A stretch of 64,000 nt of DNA from assembly GCA_025618425.1 (NCBI GenBank), contig CM046848.1:30979584-31043583 (forward strand), read 5' to 3'. Below, piece by piece: positions 55,600 to 64,000 of this stretch. Position 1 is the stretch's first letter, and each line of letters opens with the position of its first letter. The notes under the pieces are model-generated. The model had not been told where the DNA came from. It was given only the letters and a program-made list of their open reading frames with translations, and did no database searches. This DNA is from Heliocidaris tuberculata. Lineage: Eukaryota; Echinodermata; Echinoidea; Camarodonta; Echinometridae. The position numbers were made by a program, and so were the translations under genes.

Positions 55600-56200
55600 A
55601 AATGCAAAATTTTCTAAAACTCGGTTGCTTTCCTCCCTCGCATATGATGCTCCAGGATCTCGTAATTTCACGCCCCAGTGAAGGATATCATTTTAAAATA
55701 GGGTTTTTAAATGGTTCAGAAATTTAAAAATAAAATGTAATTCTTGTTGCTTTGCTCTCTATTATGTAAGTTTAATCAGCCTCTTGTTAATATTGCGGCC
55801 CCAATACAGGATAAAGTGTATAGCATGAATTTTGCAAAAGTTGAAATCTCAACTATCCATTAATGTCTTGCTGAATTCCTTGTCTATTTCTGAAGGGGTT
55901 TTGTTAATTTTGCTCCCCATTTGAGACGAAAGGGAATAGAAAACCGTTTATCAATGTTCAAAATTCGAAATTCTGCCCCTCGAATGCAGTGCTCAATTTT
56001 GAATTTTGCTGGGTAAAATGCGTCAGAAATTTCATTTTGAGGGTTAAAAATGCAAGAAAAAAAAAAATATATATCGCTCGTTCGCTTTGCTCCCTCGCTT
56101 TTACAAGAACTTAGATCAGTGGGGAAGTTGGAGGGGGGGGGGGTGCAACTTCGTTGTTTGCCCCGGGTGCCATTATCCCTAGATACACCACTGGATTAGT
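55600..56200. other. No gene seen; G tract and hAT-like end
   Basis: A stretch of short related T/A-rich blocks (AAATTTTGCTGGGTAAAATG and similar) ends in a G tract (56133), then GCCCCGGGTGCCATTATCCC and TAGATACACCACTG, which looks like the end of another G-tract DNA element. The left border was not found. Confidence 0.35.
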
Positions 56201-56309
56201 TTTAACGGTGCTTATCATTTCACTAGTCTACTCACAAGTCAGAGCAGATGTAATTATGACAGAAATGATAGTCTGTAAAATTCCGGGGGAAAAAAACTTG
56301 TGTTCAACA

Positions 56310-56718
56310 GTAACCCTTTCAGGCCAGGAATTTATTAGCTGGTAAGCACTAAACTAATACCTACATTATTCTCCCTCAATTTATTACACTATGACTGTCA
56401 TTTTATCCCTACTTTTTCTTAGACATTGTTGTGTATCTGAAAACAATAAACATGTAAATTGATCATGCTAAAAGTTAAAAAGTTGCTGATAATTGTAATG
56501 AAATGGTCATTCTGAATCTCTCTATAAGGATTTTAAAAATTATTTTTTTTTTCTCTTAAAGTTCCGGGCATCAAACCAACATGACGAAGCAACCAAAATG
56601 GACACAGTGTGTGTAGAAACTTTTGCTGTTTTCACTCATGTAGGGTATTTTTGTAAGGCTCTAAATCGAAAGTTATTGAGCCAAACCACAAAATTTTGGA
56701 ATTGTAGCACAGGGATAA
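56310..56718 (-). mobile_element. piggyBac-like MITE, copy 4 (diverged, inverted)
   Basis: It starts TAACCCTTTCAGGCCAGGAA, the complement of the right end of copies 1-3, and contains AAAATGGACACAGTGTGTG, AAAGTTATTGAGCCAAACC and ACAAAATTTTGGAATTGT, the complement of their left part. The TTAA sites are decayed and the middle is partly replaced. Confidence 0.7.
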
Positions 56719-57000
56719 AAGGATGATCCAAAAGTCATTATGTTTCCTCCAATATCACCTTAATGAAAGCAAATTTCAGGCTGTTTTTTGTACTATTGTA
56801 ACCAGCGATTAGTGCTCCCCAAATCTCATTAAATGTATAGCAATCTGCTCTATGAGAAGAAGAAAGACAAAAACTCATTTTCATTTCAAGAAGTCATTCT
56901 TCTCGTCTGTGCCAAGTCGGTGACAGTTGCAGATTCTGACAGACCTTCGAGTTACTTTGAGACCTAGTTTGCTGAAAATCAGACCATCCATTGTGAGGTC

Positions 57001-57520
57001 CTGCAATAGACCGCTTCGGTAATGTATGCAAATTTTATACATACCTTTCAAACAAAGGTAGTTCTTGACAACCTGAAAGCTTGCCGGAGGCTTGCCAGAC
57101 ATAACAACAAATAATGTATGCAAACTGTATTCCAAGCATTGAGGCTCATTTATAAAAAGCAGGTTAATGGAATAGCTCGTCACTAGGTGCTCAGAGAATT
57201 TATGTGCATAAATTTAATAATAATAATAATCTTTTAAAGTCCACTCCAAATTTTATTAAGTTAAACCGAAATGGAAATTCTTTTTGCCCAATCGATCGTG
57301 AGCCCAGCAGCCACTGAGCAGCGCCAGATCGACGTTGCTCTATCCCTTGTTGTTGAACGCCAAACAAGGTAGCAGCAACTCTCATCTTTTAACGTCTTTT
57401 GGTATGACGCGGCCGGGGTTCGAACCCACGACCTCCCGGTTGTGAGGCGGACGCTCTACTGACTGAGCCAACACACCGGTATAAATTTGTATACATTACA
57501 GAAGCGGTCTATTCCTGCAT
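57001..57520. mobile_element. Foldback element interrupted by a SINE
   Basis: Ends CTGCAATAGACCGCTTCGGT and AGAAGCGGTCTATTCCTGCA are inverted, with AATGTATGCAAATTTTATAC paired to AAATTTGTATACATTA. Its inner sequence (AGCCTCAATGCTTGGAATC in complement, GAATAGCTCGTCACTAGG) also lies at 44655-44740, the right flank of the 6.7-kb insertion. Confidence 0.85.
57216..57480 (-). mobile_element. tRNA-derived SINE (tRNA-Val-like head)
   Basis: 265-bp insertion with an 8-bp target duplication ATAAATTT (57208-57215 and 57481-57488). On the minus strand the head begins ACCGGTGTGTTGGCTCAGTC (A box), has an anticodon-loop-like CTCACAA and a perfect B box GGTTCGAACCCC. An unrelated body follows, and an (ATT)n tail at 57216-57230. 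The tRNA fold is recognisable but has no acceptor-stem pairing partner downstream, so it is a SINE and not a tRNA gene. Confidence 0.9.
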
Positions 57521-58366
57521 GTCAATCCAAAATCAAATAGCACATCATCATCGTAATTGCACTAAAACACAATTTGTGTGTGTGAAACTGTTGTTATCTT
57601 TTGCATATCTTTGTAAATTGTTGATTTTTTTTGTTGAATTTTTTTATTTGAATATTTTTATTTGAATATTCATGCAAACACAGTATTGCATGATAAATAT
57701 AATTAAACACAATGCATCGAAAAAAGATTTAGAAATGGAAAAAGTTCAATTCAATTCATTTCAATGTTTTATTGTCCATGATATATTAATAAACAATGGA
57801 AATTTGCTTTGTTTACATGCACATACATGTACACAGAAGAGTTGATACATAATAAAACAATCAAAATACTTGAAAAGTCACAGAAACAATTACTGATATA
57901 AAAAGACAAAAAGAATAAAAAAGAAAATGACAAAGTGTTGGTACAGTATGAGGCCTGTGGTATTGAATTCCACTTATTTTGTGTAAAATGAGTATCAAAC
58001 TGAGTTACGACTTACGAGTACACGAGTTGTGTATGTAATCGTATGACTTACAAGGCAGAAACAAAATAACTCTCAGTGTATTCAGTATGATAATGTGGTA
58101 TGAGAGATATTGATAGTTTGTGTAAAAATACATAGTAAATTAAAGAAAAAATGCAATTCAAAAGAATTGACTTGCCGTTTGATGAAAGTGGCCCAAGAAG
58201 ATTGAAACAATGTGCATTGGGTAAGGTTAATGCAGGTTCTCTTCAGGTAGCTGAGCTATTTCTTTGTTGGTCACTTACACATTTTATTACATGTAGTAGG
58301 CCTATACCAAGGGTCTCTTACATAAATCTCGTAATAAATCAACCCGCTCCAAGATTATCATTGCTA

Positions 58367-58912
58367 AAAGGGAAAGTCCACCCTGATTACAAGTTGGTTT
58401 TAAAGGAAGCAGAAACATTAAAGAAACGGATCAGTGAAGGTTGAGCAAAATACGATAAGAAATAAGAAAGTTATGAATTTTTGAAGTTGTAATCAATCAA
58501 ACACAAATTGGCAACTCTGTGACGTACCTTGCGAGCTCCTCTCCCATTTGCCCTGTACCCATAAGTCATTAATTTCCGTTTTCTCTAAAGAAAATATTCA
58601 AACATACATGCACCTTAGATATAATCATTGCTCATATGTTTTTACACAGAACCTGTATGAAACAAATCTATTCCTTAATCAGAAACTAAGAAAATGAAAA
58701 TTTATGACATTTTCTGTACTGAGCAAATTGGAGAGGAGCTCGCAAGATACGTCACGGAGTTGCCAATTTGTGTTTGATTGATTACAACTTCAAAAATTCA
58801 TAACTTTCTTATTTCTTATCAGATTTGTCTCAAACTTTCACTATTCTGTTTCTCTCCTTTCCTGCTTTTATTCAAATCAACGAAATACCAGGGTGGACTT
58901 TCCCTTTAAAAG
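58367..58912. mobile_element. Long foldback element, ~190-bp arms
   Basis: AAAGGGAAAGTCCACCCTG at the left is mirrored as CAGGGTGGACTTTCCCTTT at the right. Pairing continues through AAATAAGAAAGTTATGAATT, GTTGTAATCAATCAAACACA, GCAACTCTGTGACGTA and GCGAGCTCCTCTCC. The central ~150 bp is unpaired. It cuts into an unidentified + strand open frame (58151-58444), showing that the frame is not a conserved gene. Confidence 0.9.
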
Positions 58913-59043
58913 TTTGTCTATGATTATTTCAATGAAGTGTACACTTGGGGAAAAGTAAAGTCATTTTATTTTGTTTCTTGATATGTTCATTCATGTACTT
59001 CATTGTAATTATGTTTTTTCTTGCTCCTTTGTATTAATTACAG

Positions 59044-60552
59044 TCTACTTTGGAGTGATGTAATATAAAACTGGGGAAAGAGGTTTGCTGTCAACTAGTT
59101 AAAGACTTCCAAGCTTATTTCTCAGCAAACAGGACTGATCCCATGCAACAGTATCAGGTACATGTAGTTATGTTTTGTTTTATTTTTGTTGACATGACTC
59201 ATATGTATTTCCTTTGTTTGTTGTTTGTTTTAATTGGTGTCTCCTTTTCATATACAAGCTCTATGTTTGTTTTCATTAAATCTTGAAGTGAAAGTTTTGT
59301 TATGATTTCCTATACTGGAGCCAGCCCCTGGACCTATGCCCAGATGATCATAATTGAAAATGGAAATTTTGCTCTCTTTCATCATTATGAACGTAAGATA
59401 TAATACACATCACGGAAGAAAGAGGGCGTCCATGTCTGGCCTTGATATTAAGAGAGTCCTAATAACTCTCAAATATTTTGTGATTTATACTGTAGGAAGC
59501 CAAATGAAATTTACCCTCAGATGGAACTTGTTTTCTTTTGTCTGACAGGTCTACAATGATACATGTAAATGTACTGAGTGACATGTGAAAACTTAATTCA
59601 GACCTTGCTCATTTATTGATCCTCAGTCAAAATGAGCTTGTAACTTTTAAGGAATTTTATTCCATTCCATTTGTGTTCTGTGCTTGTTTGAGGAAAAAAA
59701 TGTGATAATGTCTACAAGTATTAACTATCACATTTCGTCACCATGGGTAGCGAATTCTCGAACTCTGAAATAATTACAATTTTCCACGATATTAAAACAT
59801 AAAGGTTTGCTGCAATGCATTGATAAGCCATCTTTGCAAATATGCATGTATATTGGCATATTTTCATTATTAACAATTTTTTTATGTACAGTTATATGCC
59901 AACTCCAAATATTTTTAAAAACAATTTCATACCTATATACTTTTAATGTACACTCATTGTTAGTTTATCATAATGTGAATGATAACCTGCTAAACTCTGA
60001 TCATGAGTCTGCTAACTCCCATTGCCTAAGGGTTTTGTCTGTTTTGAGATTTTACCAAAATACAAACAATGCTTACTTTTCAACTCATGCTACATGTATT
60101 TTGTAAACTGATTCAATTGCTCATGTACATATGGCTAGTAAGCAGCTTTGCATAGTGCAAAATTCTTTAGTAGGGTTTGTTGCATAAACCCTAATGTGCC
60201 TTGATGTACTGAGCAAATGTGCATTAGACAAAATTCTGATGTCACAAGTCTCTTTATAAAGCCCCAGAAGGCAATCTCTGAAATCACTATTGTAGGTTAT
60301 GATGCCAGTATAATTTTCATTTATTGGAAGGGCAGATTTAAGTAACTTCTATAAAAAGTGGTGGGTGACCCGTCTTAGCAAAGACAATGATGAGCTTTTA
60401 GCTTCAGGTATTTTCCAAAATACTAAATGTCATCTTCGAATGTTTTGATTTGAATTTATTTCTATTTTTACCATCCATTCTGCCATTTCTTATTTCTCTT
60501 TGCAGGTCTGGACAGACATGAGGTACCCAAGTGGCATCAGTTTCATCAAGTA
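59044..60552 (+). other. Two exon-like blocks of a possible noncoding transcript
   Basis: Block 1 (59044-59157) lies between TTAATTACAG and a GTACATG donor. Block 2 (from about 60507) follows a strong TTCTCTTTGCAG acceptor and ends an open stretch VWTDMRYPSGISFIK at TAA (60550). All three frames of block 1 are closed near its start, so a normal coding exon chain is not possible. It may be UTR, lncRNA or chance. Confidence 0.2.
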
Positions 60553-60910
60553 ATTTGTATGCTGCAGTTCTATAAAGCTGTTGGATGTGGCGCTATTTTG
60601 TCGCATTCAAGTTTGTATTGAAGATGTGATAACTTCTGATTTTAATTGAAATGTCAAAGTGAATATAATAAAATAAGGCAAAAAGTGTATTACCTGATTC
60701 AGAATGAATAATCTGCCCCATATTCCTTGTCATAGCCCTGTATCCAACATATTTGAATAGAAAACGTATCAAACATTTTGAAATGAAGACTTTAATCACC
60801 AGTAGAGGACCTTCTGCATTTACAGCTTTAATTGAGATGTAATTTTATGATTTTTTTTCCCATCCAGGTGTTCACATTTTACATATATCCATCAATGTCT
60901 GTTATAAGAG

Positions 60911-61522
60911 TTAAAGGCCAAGTCCACACTAATATCAAGTTGATTTGAATAAATAGAGTAAAATTAAACAAGCATTACAGTGAAAATTTATTGAAATCGG
61001 ATGTAAAATAAGAAAGTTACGGCATTTTGAAGTTTTGCATTATTTCTTGAAACAGTGATATGCATAACATGGGCGGTATGCAAATGAGTGAACTGATGAT
61101 GTCACACACTCACTTTTCCTTATGTATTTTATTATATGAAATATCATATATTTCAATTTTTTGCTTTAATAAAGTAAAACATGGTTGACTCCTTATGGAA
61201 CATGTAAAATCATCATTATTGTAACTTATTTTGATACAAGGGAGAGATTCTTTATTATCACATCCAAAAAAATGAAAATTGATATTGAAATTTCATATAA
61301 TAAAATACATAAGGAAAAGTGAGTGTGTGACATCATCGGTTCACTCATTTGCATACCGCCCATGTTATGCATATCACCGTTTCATGAAATAATGCAAAAC
61401 TTCAAAATGCTGTAACTTTCTTATTTTATATCCGATTTCAGTGAAATTTTCACTGTTATGCTTGTTTAATTTTACTCTATCTATTCAAATCAACTTGATA
61501 TTAGTGTGGACTTGGCCTTTAA
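60911..61522. mobile_element. Giant foldback element, ~230-bp arms
   Basis: TTAAAGGCCAAGTCCACACT at the left is mirrored as AGTGTGGACTTGGCCTTTAA at the right. Near-perfect pairing continues through AAATAAGAAAGTTACGGCAT, GATATGCATAACATGGGCGG, TATGCAAATGAGTGAAC and CACTCACTTTTCCTTATG. The unpaired loop is ~150 bp. It shares the GTCCAC... start and AAGAAAGTTA block with the element at 58367, so both belong to one superfamily. Confidence 0.95.
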
Positions 61523-64000
61523 GCCATATGAATGTATAACCATTGCATAATAAGTAATGACTTATTCAAAGAAATTGGGACTGGGAGTTTGAGTAACATT
61601 TAAAAGAATTATTATCTCAAGCATTGTGAAGGCAAAGTGTGATGAAAATTACGTCATATGTTCAGAATTTAAAATGGTCTACAATCTACAAGTTTTTCAC
61701 AAAATGAGTGCCAGTGTTTCTGTACTCATGCACCAATATTGTATCATAATCTTGTGTTTTTCTAATGGAATTCTGTTTTGATAGGAACTGGTGCAAAGAA
61801 ATTTGAATTGCTCATCATGCATTGATTAGGTTGTTTCTACCAGGAAAATATTTAAGAATTAACAAAAATATGCTGTAAAGTACATGCTGTATATCATGTA
61901 CATGCTGTAGAGCACAACTCAAATTTGCACAGGATGTTATATCTATGTGGGTTTGGACAATCAGTTTGATGTCTTATCATTTGATCTTTAGTATTTTATA
62001 TTTTTGTTGTAACATTGGTTTTGTATACATTTATATTATTTATTTGTAGGCCTGGTGTTGAACATTCAGTGAAAAATGTCAAAATTACTTTTCAGTAGAT
62101 CATCAAATGAAAAATCATTCCACTTCAGTCCCATTGTTGTTTATGTGCTTTATTACAGGGTGATTACATCCCCACAAGCTCCTATCAGTGGAAGCAGAGT
62201 AATCATTTTGTTGAAAATTGGAAAAACATGAGATAACTATATGAGAGTTATAAATTTGCAAAGTGGTAATTTGACAACTCTCTTTATGTTGCTTTACAAT
62301 ATACTATCAAAGTTTTTATTAATTTCCTAAGTATGAATTGTCACAGTTAATTAAAGCAGTGTAGTGTCAAAAAGTCATTGTTTTAGCTAAAGTACTGTAC
62401 TAATGGCATCACTGTTAGCTAGGAAAATAATGTCAGGTTTCCATTTTTGATAAACAGATTAAGGAATTTACAACCATAGGATTTTCATACACATTTTAGT
62501 GATGGTGGATTTACATTGATGACCTCAGTGATTATGACAGATGAATTTGTTTTCCCCCAAAAGGACTACATTTCTTCTAAGTGTCTGTTAGCATCCTCAC
62601 TATTATTCTTATTAGTTCTTCATTCCATGGATTTTTTTTTACTGCGCAGTATACTTACTGGTATACATACCAAGTCTGCACAAATTTGAGATTGTATTTT
62701 TTCCTTTAATCTATTGTTTCCTGCATTTTAGCTTCATAGATCACTCAGCACTTTATGCACACACTCTATTGACTTTGTGCAATTGACTTTTTGGTGGGGG
62801 GGGGGGGGGGTACTATTATTCTGTCATACATGTAGATGTATATGTGGAAATTCTTGTCAAATCCACATTAATTGGAAATTCAGATTTAATGTTAAGTTTC
62901 CTTACAAACTAAGCTCCAAATGAAATATAAGCCACGTACATGGAGCCGTATGTCGGGTCTTACAAAGTGTTTGATAGGGTACAGTCTCGACATCATTGTA
63001 AGAAATGTAGGGAGGACACCCTTTCAGTCAAAATTTATGAAACATGAAATCAAATTGAAATTATTATCACTATCCAGTTGTCTAATGCTATGCATCGAGA
63101 TGTAACATTTACACCTTGGTTTTAATTCACATGTGCAAAGTGTGTTCAAGTATGTTCACTTGTCCGCAATCATATTGATGTGCTTAGCATTTTACTACTT
63201 TAATTGATGAGAAAACATCAACTAATATCTAGCTCAAGTTATCATCTTTTCAAGTGGTAGCTCGTAACTTTCCTAGGAGTAATTCTTCCAGCAATCCTCC
63301 ATATAGCATGCAGGATTCTCTGATAATAACTCACTGTTGTCTTTATAATTCATGTTATTTTTATATTATGGTTATAATTACTGTTGTTTTCTTGTTATTT
63401 TTGTCATACATGTAAACTTCTAATGTCCAATTATTACATGCTTTATGTACAAATGTTACAATGTATTTAAAGCTGTATCCACTTTTTTTTTGTTTTTTGT
63501 ATTCATAAAATATAGTCAAGTGTTGAAATGTATATTTCTTGTGAATTTCTTTTTCATCCTGGTTTTATTGGCAGTGATACAGTGCATGCATTATAATTAC
63601 TAGTTTGTTGTGTTAAGAACTATTGAACAAAGAAGGTAATTCGTACTTATTTGGATATTCTGTATCCATTTAAGTTTTTACATTTTTTAGTGGGGGGGGG
63701 GGGGGGGGGAGGGTTCATAGCACGTCATCAATGATCTGAATCTATATGTGTGTGAGTCATTCACTGAATCAAAACGTTGAATTTAGTAAATTGCATTATA
63801 TTTATTTTTAAAGTACCATTTTGCATGACATTGACTATTCCTTTGAATATCTACAGAAAGTACCAGACATGATATGTTACGACTAGAAGGAATCATTTAC
63901 AGTTTGATAGGGGCATTGATAAAATGTTAGAACATTGTGGAGTGTGGTTGTGTATGATTATATTTATTATAATTAACTTTGTATTGACCCAGTTTCAACT
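61523..64000. other. Intergenic or intronic, no gene seen
   Basis: AT-rich and rich in ACATGTA palindromes. G tracts lie at 62797-62810 and 63690-63708. No exon with a recognisable product was found. Confidence 0.4.

Noticed and set aside
57400..57480. Genuine tRNA-Val gene
   Set aside because: The tRNA-like head is joined to a SINE body with an (ATT)n tail and has a flanking 8-bp duplication. No closing acceptor stem was seen.
58151..58444. 97-residue plus-strand frame as a gene
   Set aside because: Its last third is the arm of a giant foldback element and no domain is recognisable.

Overview
This is a eukaryotic genomic window, intron-rich and full of transposon relics. The one clearly intact gene, the many GT-AG introns, the LINE/Penelope/hAT/piggyBac/Tc1 relics, the abundant short foldback elements and the simple repeats all fit a marine invertebrate deuterostome. 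An echinoderm (sea urchin-like) is my best guess from general resemblance; it cannot be proven from this window alone. Nothing bacterial, viral or organellar was seen.

Layout. 1-14.4 kb is a mosaic of three to four diverged copies of one anonymous repeat (starts near 541, 1218, 2097 and 9397). The last copy is opened up by three separate insertions: a G/C-tract DNA transposon (9605-11454), a poly(A)-tailed retroposon (about 11520-12675) and a Tc1/mariner-type element (12762-13970), which itself holds a LINE scrap. A 713-bp element with a perfect 8-bp target duplication (3830-4542) and a Penelope-type GIY-YIG relic (7995-8332) lie between. 15.2-17.3 kb holds a small two-exon + strand gene or pseudogene with a signal anchor and an Ig-V-like exon.

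18.8-28.9 kb holds a complete minus-strand aldehyde dehydrogenase gene of the ALDH9A1 type (betaine/4-trimethylaminobutyraldehyde dehydrogenase). It has eight coding exons that splice in frame to 493 residues, with the catalytic Glu254 and Cys288 in the positions known for the human enzyme. Its introns contain relic copies of exon 7, a telomere-repeat-bearing inverted-repeat element, TTAA-flanked elements and a ~350-nt polypyrimidine tract that runs directly into the last 3' splice site.

28.9-37.9 kb is intergenic or upstream of ALDH9A1, with three same-orientation copies of a ~420-440 bp piggyBac-like MITE (one in intron 1), several foldback elements, a LINE 3' end and a CpG-richer block at 35.45-35.74 kb. 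37,923-44,649 is a 6.7-kb insertion into an older foldback element, flanked by the 8-bp duplication CTGTAATG. Inside it is the most unusual feature of the window: a 3-kb head-to-tail array of 14 SINE-like units whose head resembles the Alu domain of 7SL/SRP RNA.

44.7-64 kb contains degraded LINEs on both strands, a GC-rich CpG block with a good splice donor (51.24-51.50 kb; a possible promoter and first exon of a + strand transcript), a second copy of the minisatellite-bearing DNA element in opposite orientation, a tRNA-derived SINE nested inside a foldback element, and two very long foldbacks (58.4-58.9 and 60.9-61.5 kb). No second complete protein-coding gene was found there.
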